NCBI RefSeq assembly: GCF_001187785.1
Contig: NZ_CP012154.1
Coordinates: 1,978,501-2,042,500 of the forward strand
DNA from: Wenzhouxiangella marina
GTDB lineage: Bacteria > Pseudomonadota > Gammaproteobacteria > Xanthomonadales > Wenzhouxiangellaceae
Direction of reading: 5' to 3'
Length of the DNA: 64,000 nucleotides
How positions within the stretch are numbered: position 1 is the stretch's first letter; each line of letters begins with the position of its first letter. This document shows, in pieces, positions 8,640 to 19,753 of the stretch. Under the pieces are notes generated by a model. That model was not told the DNA's origin. It saw only the letters and a list, made by a program, of their open reading frames with translations, and made no database searches. Both the position numbers and the translations under genes were made by a program.

Positions 8640-9281
8640 ATGCAGAATCTGACTACCGGACGACCCTATCTGGTCGCCCTGACCGGCGGCATCGCGTCGG
8701 GCAAGACCGCGGTCTCCGATGGACTCGCGGCCCGGGGAGCGGTCATCATCGACACCGACCTGCTCGCCCGGGAGGTCGTGCAGCCCGGCAGCATCGGCTT
8801 GGAACGAATCGTCGACGTCTTCGGCGAAGACATTCTGCAGGCCAACGGAGCCCTGGACCGCCGGGCGCTCAGACAGCGGATCTTCGATTCCCCCGCCGCC
8901 CGTCAGCAACTCGAACAGATCACTCATCCCCTGATCGAACAACGGGTGCGCGAGCGAATCCGCCAGGCCGGCAGGTCCGAGCTGGTGGTGCTGGTCGTGC
9001 CCTTGCTGGTGGAAACCGGCCTGTTCGACGACGTCGACGAAGTTCTGGTGGTGGATGTGCCCAGGGAAGTACAGATCGAGCGCCTGACCGCCAGGGACGG
9101 CATCTCCATCGAACAGGCCGAACAGATCCTGGCCGCCCAGGCCAGCCGAGAGGAACGGCTGGCACGGGCCGATCAGGTCATCGAGAACGACGGCTCGCTG
9201 GCCGATCTCGAGGATCGTATCGATCGCTACTTCGACCGGCTGAAGCGCCGGTCGGAGCGCAAGCTGCGGCTGGTCAGGTAA
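8640..9281 (+). CDS. coaE: Dephospho-CoA kinase
   Basis: Catalyses the last step of coenzyme A synthesis, ATP-dependent phosphorylation of the ribose 3'-OH of dephospho-CoA. The 213-residue protein has Walker A GGIASGKT (16-23), the substrate motif VIIDTDLLAREVV, HPLIEQRV and VPLLVE..FDDVDEVLVVDVP, plus the LID-like Arg segment (QIERLTARDG). The frame is open upstream inside the fusion gene, but ATG 8640 with GAAGGAGG four bases before it is the clear start. Its stop overlaps by 8 bp the stop of the convergent universal stress gene. The common neighbours pilD/yacG are absent. Confidence 0.96.
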   Translation: MQNLTTGRPYLVALTGGIASGKTAVSDGLAARGAVIIDTDLLAREVVQPGSIGLERIVDVFGEDILQANGALDRRALRQRIFDSPAARQQLEQITHPLIEQRVRERIRQAGRSELVVLVVPLLVETGLFDDVDEVLVVDVPREVQIERLTARDGISIEQAEQILAAQASREERLARADQVIENDGSLADLEDRIDRYFDRLKRRSERKLRLVR

Positions 9282-9714
9282 CCACCATCACGGGGCTGCG
9301 CGCGTGACGCATGACCTTGTCGCTGACGCTGCCGAGCATGAGGGATTTCATGCGTGACAGGCCGCGTCGACCGATCACCACGAGCACCGCGTTGTCGTCT
9401 TCCGTGTAGCGGATGATTTCCTCGGCAGGATCCCCCATCGAGGTCTCCTCTTCCAGCTTCACACCGCCATCGTCACCGAGCGCTTCCCGGGTCTTGTCGA
9501 AGGCCCGCTGCGCGGAAGCCTGTGCAGCCTGATCGATATCGGCTCTCGACATGCCGGCCATGCCGATGATTTCCACCGATGCGGCAGGAAAGACATAGAA
9601 CAGGCGTACACCGATGTTCAGCGGGCGGGCCAGCTCGATCGCGTAGCGAACCGCCCGGACCGCATTTTCGGATCCGTCGACGGGAACCACGATTTCCTTG
9701 AAGTGCTCGGTCAT
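9274..9714 (-). CDS. Universal stress protein, UspA family
   Basis: A 146-residue single-domain Usp. It begins with the usual first strand (IVVPVDGSENAVRAVRYAIELA) and ends with the ATP-binding signature G-x2-G-x9-G-S (GRRGLSRMKSLMLGSVSDK) and a final hydrophobic strand (SPVMVVT), which indicates the nucleotide-binding subclass. ATG 9714 is preceded by GAGGAGG. It has its own probable promoter and converges on coaE. The specific stress cannot be read from the sequence. Confidence 0.92.
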   Translation of the reverse strand: MTEHFKEIVVPVDGSENAVRAVRYAIELARPLNIGVRLFYVFPAASVEIIGMAGMSRADIDQAAQASAQRAFDKTREALGDDGGVKLEEETSMGDPAEEIIRYTEDDNAVLVVIGRRGLSRMKSLMLGSVSDKVMRHARSPVMVVT

Positions 9715-9747
9715 TTCTGCCTCCTCGGCCAGAGTGAATAAAGCTGC

Positions 9748-9775
9748 ATTCTAGACAGCTGCCAATGTAACGCAA
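9748..9775 (-). promoter_or_regulatory. Promoter of the universal stress gene
   Basis: On the minus strand TTGCGT (9775-9770) and TAGAAT (9753-9748) are separated by 16 bp. The transcript would start about 27 bp before the ATG. The site lies just downstream of the ligA stop, so the stress gene need not depend on the smc-zipA-ligA transcript. Confidence 0.55.
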
Positions 9776-9790
9776 TTGATCCAGGCCAAT

Positions 9791-12576
<2,786 letters not shown>

Positions 12577-12607
12577 GGTTGACCTTAGTTCTCCGGCGGC
12601 AGCACGA

Positions 12608-15600
12608 TCAAGCCTCGGCCAGGGCCACGGCCTTGTCAAGGTCGACGGACACCAGGCGCGAGACGCCCGACTCACGCATGGTCACGCCGAGCATCTGATG
12701 CGCGACCTCCATCGTGACCTTGTTGTGGGTCACGATCAGGAACTGCACCTGCTCGGACATTTCCCGAACCATTTCCGAGAAGCGGCCGACATTGGCATCG
12801 TCGAGGGGCGCGTCGACCTCGTCGAGAAGGCAGAACGGCGCCGGGTTGAGGTTGAAGATCGAGAACACGAAGGCCACCGCGGTCAGGGCCTTCTCGCCAC
12901 CGGACATGAGGTGGATGCGCGCGATGCGCTTGCCCGGGGGGCGTGCCATGATCGCCACTCCGGCCGTCAACCAGTCATCGCCGACCATCTCGAGGTGGCC
13001 GTGGCCACCGCCGAACAGACGCGGGAACAGTGACTCCATGTTCTTGTTGATCTGCTCGAAGGTCTCCTTGAAGCGGGTCCGAGAATCGCGGTCGATCTTG
13101 GCGATCGCGCTCTCCAGGGTCTCCAGCGCTTCCTCGAGATCCGCGTGCTGGCGATCCAGATACTCCTTGCGCTCGGCCTCGCTCTCGGCCTCCTCGATGG
13201 CGGCCAGATTGACCGGCTCGAGCTTGCGGATCTTCGCTTCGAGTCTCTCGAGTTCCTGCTGGTAGGCGCTCGTCTCCGCACCCTCCGGCAGGCTCTCCAG
13301 CAGGGCTTCGAGGTTTTCCTCGAGCTCCTCGATGCGCTCCCTGAGGGACTGCGACCTGAGCTGGGTTTCACGCTGCTCGAGCTGGCGCTGGGACTGTTCG
13401 CCTCGAATCGTCTCGACATCGGCGGCGGCCATCTGCCGCGCCTGGTCCTGCTCGCGCCAGCTGGCCTCGAGATTCTCGAGCTGTTGCCTCGCCTCGCGCA
13501 GGCGCTTCTCGATTTCCAGACGCTGATCGAGCAGCCCATCCCGCTTGGCCTGCTGCTCCCGAACCGGTTCATCGCCCTGGGCCAGAGCTTCGCTGAGCTC
13601 CAGATAGCGGCTCTGCAGCTGCCCGACCTGGTTGTCCATCCGAGCGATGGACTGGCGCAGCGAATCCAGGCCCGCACGACTCGATTCGAGCTTGATCGAC
13701 AGACTCTCTCGCTGCTCGCGGGACTGGCGCTGCTCACGCCGCGCGGTCTCGCGCGCCTCGTCGAGTCGTTGTTTCTCTTCGCGCAGCGGCTCGCGGCCGG
13801 CTTCGGCCGTCTCCATCGCCGCCAGCACTTCCTGCATTTCCGACCGGGCCTGACCGACCGCTCCGGCATCGGCGTCCTGTCGTTCGCTCAGTTCACGGCG
13901 CTCTTCGTCAGCGGCCTTGCGCTGGCGTTCCAGGGTTTCGAGCCGGGAGCGAATGCCCGCCAGTTGACCGTGCGCCTGGGCGCGCTCGCGCTGGCGCTCC
14001 TGGCTGGCCAGATCGAGCTCGCGGGCGTGCGCCTCGCGTTCGCTCAGGGTCTCTCTGGCGCCGCCCAGAGCGGTTTCCAGCTCGGCGATACTCTGCGTGT
14101 CCGACTCGATCTGTTCACCCAGCGCTCGAATCTCCTGCTCTCGCTCGAGCAGACCGACTTCGGCCTGATCGTCACTGGGTTGACGAATCCAGCCAACGCC
14201 CAGCCAGACACCCTCCGGCGTTACCACCGACTCACCCTCGCCGAGCGTGTTCAGGCGCTGACGCGCCTTGTCCAGATCCTCGGCCATGTGCACCTGATTG
14301 AGCAGAACCCTCAGTGCACCGGCGCCGTCGACCACGCTGCCCAGGGTCCCGTCCCGGCTGCCGATCTCCCGACCGTCGGCGACCAGCAGGCCGGCCTTGG
14401 GCAGCTTCAGGCTCAACACCCCTGCGCTGTCTTCCACCCGGACCGCTTTCAGCCAGGCGGCGAGCACGGTCTCCACCGCCCCAGTCCAGCGCCGCTCGCG
14501 CACCTCGATCGCCTCGAGCACGCGCGCCTCCGGATCAAGGCCCTGCTCGTTGAACCAGCGCCGCAGTGAGCGGGCGTCGTCCTTGCGGTTGAGCACCTTC
14601 AGGGATTCAAGTCGGCCCTGACGCTCGTGGCGGCGAGCACGGGCCTGCTCGAGCTCGTTGCGTAGCGATTCGATCTGCCCACGCTGTTCCTCGATGCCCT
14701 GGCGAAGGGTCTCCGCCGACTCGCGCGCCTCGGCCAGGCGCGTTTCCGCCTGCTCCAGGGCAGCCTCCGCGGCGGACTTTTCATCGGCCAGAGCCTTGGC
14801 CGCGGAATCGCCCGACTGCTGATCCAGCGAGGCCAGTCGCGCCGCCGCACGATTCATCCGGTCATCCAGATGCTCGATGCGCTGGCGCAGCATATCGGCC
14901 CGGTTGCGGGCCTGGGAGGCCTGGTTCTGATGTTCCTGCCAGCGTGTCTGCCATTGATTCAGCGCGGACTCGGCCGCCTCGACCCGCTCGCCGGCCTGCT
15001 GCTCGGCCACCCGCGCCTCTTCGAGCTGCGGGCTGAGCTCGGCGATCAACTCCGAGGTCTCCTTGACCTGCGCCTTGTCGAGAACCAGGTGCTGCTTGAG
15101 CTCGTTGAGCTGGGTTTCGGTCTCTGCGTACTCGGCCTGCTGACGCTGACGAATTTCGCGCTGATGCTCGATCGCCTGCTCCAGTCGTGCGATCTCTCCG
15201 GCGACTTCGTAGAGCTCGGCCTGGATCTTGCTGGCCAGCTCCGAGGCCTGATGCTGGCTCTGGCGAAGCGTTTCCAGCTCCTTCTCGGCCGCGCGCTGCC
15301 TGGACAGGGCCTCCTGCAGGCGATTCTCGATTTCCTTGAGGGTCTGCGCTTCCTTTTCCGCCTTCGCCTGCAGCTCGCGCCAGCGCAGGGCGATGAGCCG
15401 GGCCTCGTCCTGGCGGTAGCGCTTCTTCAGGGTCTTGTATCGCTCCGCCGCCTTGGCCTGGCGGTTCAGCTTCTCCAGCTGCTTGCTGACTTCCTCGCGC
15501 AGATCACGCAGGCGTTCGAGGTTCTCGCGCGTGTGTCGGATGCGGTTCTCGGTTTCGCGGCGACGCTCCTTGTAGCGCGAGATGCCGGCGGCTTCTTCCA

Positions 15601-16090
15601 GAAAACCGCGCAGTTCCTCCGGGCGGGCCTCGACGATCTGCGAGATCATGCCCTGTTCGATGATGGCGTAGCTGCGCGGCCCCAGACCGGTTCCCAGGAA
15701 CAGGTCGGTGATGTCCTTGCGTCGGCATCGGGTGCCGTTCAGAAAGTAGGCCGACTGCCCGTCGCGGCTGACCTGACGCTTGACCGAGATCTCGTTGTAG
15801 CTGGCGTACTCACCGCCGGCACGGCCGTCGGCATTGTCGAAAACGAGCTCGACGGTCGCCGTGGACACCGGCTTGCGGGCGCTGGAACCGGCGAAGATCA
15901 CATCGCTCATGGATTCGCCGCGCAGCTGACGGGCCGAGCTTTCGCCCATCACCCAGCGCACCGCGTCGATGATGTTCGACTTGCCACAGCCGTTCGGCCC
16001 GACGATGCCCATCAGATTGGACGGAAATTTGACGGTGGTCGGCTCGACGAAGGACTTGAAGCCGGAAAGTTTGATTGCGGTCAGTCGCAT
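12608..16090 (-). CDS. smc: Chromosome segregation protein SMC
   Basis: Core ATPase of the SMC-ScpAB condensin, which compacts and orients replicated chromosomes. The 1160-residue protein has the N-terminal head with Walker A GPNGCGKSN, two long coiled-coil arms rich in Glu, Arg, Gln and Leu, a hinge near residues 500-650, and the C-terminal head with ABC signature LMSGGEKALTAVAF and Walker B FCLLDEVDAPLDD. ATG 16090 gives the standard start MRLTAIKLSGFKSF. Its partners scpA and scpB lie 2 kb away on the other strand, so all three condensin genes are within 7 kb. Confidence 0.98.
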   Translation of the reverse strand: MRLTAIKLSGFKSFVEPTTVKFPSNLMGIVGPNGCGKSNIIDAVRWVMGESSARQLRGESMSDVIFAGSSARKPVSTATVELVFDNADGRAGGEYASYNEISVKRQVSRDGQSAYFLNGTRCRRKDITDLFLGTGLGPRSYAIIEQGMISQIVEARPEELRGFLEEAAGISRYKERRRETENRIRHTRENLERLRDLREEVSKQLEKLNRQAKAAERYKTLKKRYRQDEARLIALRWRELQAKAEKEAQTLKEIENRLQEALSRQRAAEKELETLRQSQHQASELASKIQAELYEVAGEIARLEQAIEHQREIRQRQQAEYAETETQLNELKQHLVLDKAQVKETSELIAELSPQLEEARVAEQQAGERVEAAESALNQWQTRWQEHQNQASQARNRADMLRQRIEHLDDRMNRAAARLASLDQQSGDSAAKALADEKSAAEAALEQAETRLAEARESAETLRQGIEEQRGQIESLRNELEQARARRHERQGRLESLKVLNRKDDARSLRRWFNEQGLDPEARVLEAIEVRERRWTGAVETVLAAWLKAVRVEDSAGVLSLKLPKAGLLVADGREIGSRDGTLGSVVDGAGALRVLLNQVHMAEDLDKARQRLNTLGEGESVVTPEGVWLGVGWIRQPSDDQAEVGLLEREQEIRALGEQIESDTQSIAELETALGGARETLSEREAHARELDLASQERQRERAQAHGQLAGIRSRLETLERQRKAADEERRELSERQDADAGAVGQARSEMQEVLAAMETAEAGREPLREEKQRLDEARETARREQRQSREQRESLSIKLESSRAGLDSLRQSIARMDNQVGQLQSRYLELSEALAQGDEPVREQQAKRDGLLDQRLEIEKRLREARQQLENLEASWREQDQARQMAAADVETIRGEQSQRQLEQRETQLRSQSLRERIEELEENLEALLESLPEGAETSAYQQELERLEAKIRKLEPVNLAAIEEAESEAERKEYLDRQHADLEEALETLESAIAKIDRDSRTRFKETFEQINKNMESLFPRLFGGGHGHLEMVGDDWLTAGVAIMARPPGKRIARIHLMSGGEKALTAVAFVFSIFNLNPAPFCLLDEVDAPLDDANVGRFSEMVREMSEQVQFLIVTHNKVTMEVAHQMLGVTMRESGVSRLVSVDLDKAVALAEA

Positions 16091-16161
16091 TGACGCCCTG
16101 AATTCCTGCGTTTTGTTTTAATCTACGGCTTTCGTTTCGATCCCAAAGAGAGACCGTCAAC

Positions 16162-16551
16162 ATGCCCAGCCAACCCAGCCGGGAGCTCGAGGTATTTCCC
16201 AACCCGCAACCCGACAGCGATTATACCATTCGCATTCGAATCCCCGAGTTTACCTGTCTTTGTCCGAAGACCGGTCAGCCCGATTTCGCCGAGCTCCACC
16301 TGAGCTATGTGCCCGACCGCTTGTGCGTCGAACTCAAGGCGCTCAAGAACTACGTCTGGAGCTTTCGCGAGGAAGGCGCATTCCACGAGGCCGTGACCAA
16401 CCGCATCCTGGGCGATCTGGTCGAGGCGACCCAGCCTCGCTTCATGCGTCTGAAGGCCGAGTTCAACGTTCGCGGCGGCATCTACACCACGGTGGTCGTC
16501 GAACATCGCGCCGAAGGCTGGATCGCCCCCGAGCGCGTCGACCTGCCCTGA
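16162..16551 (+). CDS. queF: NADPH-dependent preQ0 reductase QueF (type I)
   Basis: Reduces 7-cyano-7-deazaguanine to 7-aminomethyl-7-deazaguanine (preQ1) in queuosine tRNA modification. The 129-residue length and single T-fold match the short Bacillus-type QueF, not the fused long form of E. coli. The nucleophile C34 and acid D41 sit in the motif [13 protein letters not shown], and the NADPH/substrate segment is [20 protein letters not shown]. It is divergent from smc with 71 bp between. No preQ1 riboswitch-like structure was recognised in that gap. Confidence 0.97.
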   Translation: MPSQPSRELEVFPNPQPDSDYTIRIRIPEFTCLCPKTGQPDFAELHLSYVPDRLCVELKALKNYVWSFREEGAFHEAVTNRILGDLVEATQPRFMRLKAEFNVRGGIYTTVVVEHRAEGWIAPERVDLP

Positions 16552-16570
16552 ATCGGCGAGCTCAGCCGAT
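16552..16570. terminator. Hairpin between convergent queF and PPIase genes
   Basis: A 6-bp stem ATCGGC/GCCGAT with a 7-nt loop begins right after the queF stop codon. There is no U-run on either strand, so it could be a weak bidirectional terminator or an mRNA 3'-end stabiliser. Confidence 0.4.
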
Positions 16571-16587
16571 CCAGTGCGCCAACCGGC

Positions 16588-17445
16588 TCAGTCGTCCTGA
16601 GCCGGGCCGGTTCCGGTGCTGCCGTCGAGCGGCAGCATCGGGGTGATTTCCGCCGCCTCGTAGAGCGCATCGACGCGCTGCTCGACCCGCTGTCGGGCCA
16701 GCGAACGGATGATGCCCTGTCGCACTTCGTCGAGCTCGGGGATTTCGTTCTCGCGGACGTCGCTGACCCGCACCGCCCGCCAGCCCTGCGGCGTCTGCAG
16801 CGGCATGGCCAGCACATCGCCCACCTCCGCCGTTGCGAGCAGAGTCGCCGCATCCGGCGGCAGCTGACTCAGATCGACCCAGAGCGGCTGGTCGACGGTC
16901 AGACCGAAGCCCCTGGCCTCCGCGGCCAGCTGATCGAAATCGGTCTCGCCGGCCTCGATCCGTTCCAGCGCCCGAAGCACGCCCTCCTGATTGGTGTAGA
17001 TGATCGTTTCGATCTGGAACTGGCGATCGCCGGTGCGCTCGACCTGGGCGCGGTAGGCCGCCTCGATCTGTGCCTCGGTGACCGGATCCTCTTCGGCCAG
17101 CTGGCCGAAGTAGCGCATCTGCAGGGTTTCCAGGTCACGCAGGCGACGATGGGCGCGGACACGAGCCTCGTCGGCGAGCCCCGAGGCCTGCGCGGCGTTG
17201 GCGACGGCCTGGAGGCGGATCAACTCGTCCAGGGTTCGGCGCATGCCCTCCTCGTCGTCCTCGCTGATGCCGCGAGCTTCCATCGTGTACTCGAGCATCG
17301 GCAGGGTGATCGGCTCACCGTCGACCAGCACCAGGAGCACGTCGTCCTCGCTGATCAGCGGGTTCGAGGGACGCTCTTCGGAAGACTCGCCCTGACAAGC
17401 AACGAGCGCGAAGATAGAAATACAAATCAGTAATTTAAATTTCAT
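16588..17445 (-). CDS. Lipoprotein peptidyl-prolyl cis-trans isomerase (SurA/PpiC-like)
   Basis: A 285-residue predicted lipoprotein with signal peptide and lipobox ending at Cys17 (ALVACQ). A SurA-type N-terminal helical domain follows (VDGEPITLPMLEYTM, DELIRLQAVANAAQ), then a parvulin-like domain (FQIETIIYTNQEG..., VGDVLAMPLQTPQGWRAVRVSDV) and a C-terminal helix. It probably assists folding of exported proteins. ATG 17445 lies within the 3' end of bolA (11-bp overlap) in an unusually AT-rich patch for this DNA. It resembles PPIases annotated beside polysaccharide genes, but no such locus is nearby. Confidence 0.8.
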   Translation of the reverse strand: MKFKLLICISIFALVACQGESSEERPSNPLISEDDVLLVLVDGEPITLPMLEYTMEARGISEDDEEGMRRTLDELIRLQAVANAAQASGLADEARVRAHRRLRDLETLQMRYFGQLAEEDPVTEAQIEAAYRAQVERTGDRQFQIETIIYTNQEGVLRALERIEAGETDFDQLAAEARGFGLTVDQPLWVDLSQLPPDAATLLATAEVGDVLAMPLQTPQGWRAVRVSDVRENEIPELDEVRQGIIRSLARQRVEQRVDALYEAAEITPMLPLDGSTGTGPAQDD

Positions 17446-17686
17446 TTTTCGAATAGGCCTCAATATTGAGCGCGTGGATTTCGGTCTGCATGAGCTCCCC
17501 CATCGCCGCGTAGACTCGACGGTGCCGGGCCAGACGAGGCAGCCCATGGAAGGCGTCAGCGACGATGCGCACGCGGAAATGACCGCGCCCGTCGCGCGCG
17601 CCGGGATGGCCGCGGTGCAGATGGGATTCGTCGATCACCTCGAGCTCGTCCGGCGCAAAGGCATCGCGCAGGCGCTGCTCGATCAT
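17435..17686 (-). CDS. bolA: BolA-family protein
   Basis: Small BolA/IbaG-fold protein, normally a partner of monothiol glutaredoxins in Fe-S and iron homeostasis. About 83 residues, with the family core LEVIDESHLHRGH, HFRVRIVADAFHGLPRLARHRRVYAAMGE and IHALNIEAY; the conserved His in the HRRVY helix is present. The start is uncertain. ATG 17686 is used here; a TTG at 17707 would overlap the yciI stop (TTGA) and add seven residues, an equally reasonable coupled start. It is the middle gene of yciI-bolA-PPIase. Confidence 0.88.
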   Translation of the reverse strand: MIEQRLRDAFAPDELEVIDESHLHRGHPGARDGRGHFRVRIVADAFHGLPRLARHRRVYAAMGELMQTEIHALNIEAYSKNEI

Positions 17687-17703
17687 GGCCACCCGTTGTT
17701 CGG

Positions 17704-18003
17704 TCAAGGCAGCACCTGCTTGAAGGGCTCGACCTCGGCGCCCGTCCAGGCGCCGACCTGGATGTAAGGATCCTGACCCGCCCATTCACGAGCGGCCGCC
17801 AGACTCTCGAATTCAGCCACCACCAGGGATCCGCTGAAGCCGGCAGGGCCCGGATCCTCCGCGTCGATGGCGGGCAAGGGTCCGGCGAGAATCAGGCGCC
17901 CTTCATCCAGCAGCACGCGCAGGCGCGCCAGATGCGCTTCGCGGGCGTTGCTGCGGCGACTCAGACTGTCTTCGGCATCGATGCCTCGGATCATGTAAAG
18001 CAT
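17704..18003 (-). CDS. yciI: YciI-like protein
   Basis: A 99-residue ferredoxin-like alpha/beta protein of the YciI/YCII family. It starts MLYMIRGIDAEDS and has R-x2-HL (EAHLARLRVLLDEGRLILAGP), a strand SLVVAEFESLAAAREWAGQDPYIQ and a typical VEPFKQVLP end. The family's conserved His is present. The biochemical role is not established. In related genomes yciI commonly precedes bolA and a PPIase, as here. It is divergent from scpA with a 78-bp gap. Confidence 0.93.
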   Translation of the reverse strand: MLYMIRGIDAEDSLSRRSNAREAHLARLRVLLDEGRLILAGPLPAIDAEDPGPAGFSGSLVVAEFESLAAAREWAGQDPYIQVGAWTGAEVEPFKQVLP

Positions 18004-18081
18004 GGCTCGGCCTCTGCGTGATCGGGGCCGGTATTGTACAGGTCGCCAAGCGGTCGGATAACGCGCTAAACTGGACGGCTT

Positions 18082-18900
18082 ATGAGTGATGTCACCGACA
18101 GCCCGGTCAGCCAGGCGGAAATGCCCTTCGCGGTCGTTCAGGGCCAGCCCCTGCTGCGTCTGCCCGATGATCTGTACATTCCACCCGATGCCCTCGAAGT
18201 CTTCCTGGAAGCCTTCGAAGGACCACTGGACCTTCTGCTCTACCTGATCCGGCGCCAGAACCTCGACATCCTGGACATCCCGATCGCGGAAATCACCCGC
18301 CAGTACACCAGCTACATCGAAATGATGGCCGGCCTGAAACTGGAACTGGCCGCGGAGTATCTGGTCATGGCCGCCATTCTGGCCGAGATCAAGTCACGCA
18401 TGCTTCTGCCCCGACCGGAGCCGGAAGAAGAGGACGAGGGCGATCCACGGGCCGAGCTCATCCGCCGCCTGCAGGAGTACGAGCGCTTCAAGCAGGCCGC
18501 CGAGGATCTCGACGAACTGCCACGCCTGGAGCGTGACCTGGCCGTGGCCTCTGCCGCAATCGAAGAACGGGGCCAGGTCCAGCTGCCGCCCGATGTCGAC
18601 CTGAAGGAGATCCTTCTGGCCCTGCGCGACGTGATGGCCCGGGCGGAAATGCTGGCCCACCACCACGTTCAGGCCGAGCCTCTGTCGGTCCGCGAGCGGA
18701 TGTCGCGCATCACCGATCTGGTCTCGAACCGACCCTATGTCGAGTTCGGAGACTGCTTCGATCTGGCCGAAGGTCGGATCGGCGCCGTGGTGACCTTTCT
18801 GGCGCTGCTCGAACTGCTGCGTGAGCACCTGATCGATCTGGTGCAGCAGGAGCTGTTCGGCAGCATCTACGTTCGCAGCCCGTCCCAGACCCGGGCATGA
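18082..18900 (+). CDS. scpA: Segregation and condensation protein ScpA
   Basis: Kleisin subunit that bridges the two SMC heads. The 272-residue protein has the N-terminal kleisin helices (EAFEGPLDLLLYLIRRQNLDILDIPIAEITRQY), the EYLVMAAILAEIKSRMLLPR segment, an acidic linker (EPEEEDEGD) and the C-terminal winged helix (GAVVTFLALLELLREHLIDLVQQELFGSIYV). The ATG at 18082 fits the family start with a short N-terminal extension. scpB follows 19 bp later. Confidence 0.96.
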   Translation: MSDVTDSPVSQAEMPFAVVQGQPLLRLPDDLYIPPDALEVFLEAFEGPLDLLLYLIRRQNLDILDIPIAEITRQYTSYIEMMAGLKLELAAEYLVMAAILAEIKSRMLLPRPEPEEEDEGDPRAELIRRLQEYERFKQAAEDLDELPRLERDLAVASAAIEERGQVQLPPDVDLKEILLALRDVMARAEMLAHHHVQAEPLSVRERMSRITDLVSNRPYVEFGDCFDLAEGRIGAVVTFLALLELLREHLIDLVQQELFGSIYVRSPSQTRA

Positions 18901-18919
18901 ACCCGATCGCATCGAAACC

Positions 18920-19753
18920 ATGGACATCGAATACCTGAAATCCGTTGTCGAAGGCGCCCTGCTGGCCGCCGGCGCCCCGCTGAGCCTCAATCAGCTCAAC
19001 GCACTGTTTCCCGACGAGGAAAAGCCCGGCCATGGGCCGCTGAAGGAAGCGCTCGCCGCCCTCGACAGCGATCTCGAAGGCCGCGCCGTCGAGCTGACCG
19101 AAGTGGGCAGTGGCTACCGCATCCAGATCCGCAGCAAGCTGATGCCGGTCATCTCGCAGCTGTGGACGGAAAAACCGCCGCGCTACTCCCGCGCCCTGCT
19201 CGAAACCCTGGCGATCATCGCCTATCGGCAGCCGATCACCCGCGGCGACATCGAACAGATCCGCGGCGTGGCCGTCAGCTCGAACATCCTGCGCACCCTG
19301 CAGGAGCGAGAGTGGATCAAGGTGGTGGGCCACCGGGACGTGCCCGGCCGACCCGAACTGCTCGGCACGACCAAGAGTTTTCTGGATTACTTCAACCTCA
19401 AGTCCCTCGACGAGCTCCCGACCCTGGCCGAGATCAAGGACATCGACAACCTCGAACCGGAGCTGCAGCTGATCCACCCCAACCCGCCGAAGGCCGATGC
19501 GGAAACGGGTGGCGTATCGGAAGGGGACGGCGCTGCCGCGCCGGAAAATGAAGACGGCGAACCGTCGAGCGAGACACAGGATTCCGAACATGAAGCACCC
19601 GAAGTCGAAGAAGACCGCCCGGAAGAAGACCCGGAGAGCGACGACAGCCAGGCCGGCGCAGGAGACGAACGCGACGACGGGTCGGCGGACACGCCGCAGC
19701 CCGAAACCGGGCGCGACGACGAAGCCGAGCCTCGCCAGGACGGCAAGGACTGA
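18920..19753 (+). CDS. scpB: Segregation and condensation protein ScpB with long acidic tail
   Basis: Dimeric winged-helix regulator of the SMC-ScpA complex. Residues 1 to about 190 carry the two winged-helix domains (KSVVEGALLAAGAPLSLNQL, RYSRALLETLAIIAYRQPITRGDIEQIRG, REWIKVVGHRDVPGRPELLGTTKSFLDYF). The last roughly 85 residues are a low-complexity acidic tail of Glu, Asp, Ser and Pro. At least the last 164 bp are also the 5' part of rluB in the +1 frame, because rluB has no usable start further downstream. Confidence 0.95.
   Translation: MDIEYLKSVVEGALLAAGAPLSLNQLNALFPDEEKPGHGPLKEALAALDSDLEGRAVELTEVGSGYRIQIRSKLMPVISQLWTEKPPRYSRALLETLAIIAYRQPITRGDIEQIRGVAVSSNILRTLQEREWIKVVGHRDVPGRPELLGTTKSFLDYFNLKSLDELPTLAEIKDIDNLEPELQLIHPNPPKADAETGGVSEGDGAAAPENEDGEPSSETQDSEHEAPEVEEDRPEEDPESDDSQAGAGDERDDGSADTPQPETGRDDEAEPRQDGKD

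Noticed and set aside
13145-14569. 474-codon frame antisense to smc
   Set aside because: Leu/Gln-rich translation is the complement of the Glu/Arg coiled-coil codons of SMC.
16091-16161. preQ1 riboswitch before queF
   Set aside because: The 71-bp gap shows no convincing aptamer stem or A-rich tail.
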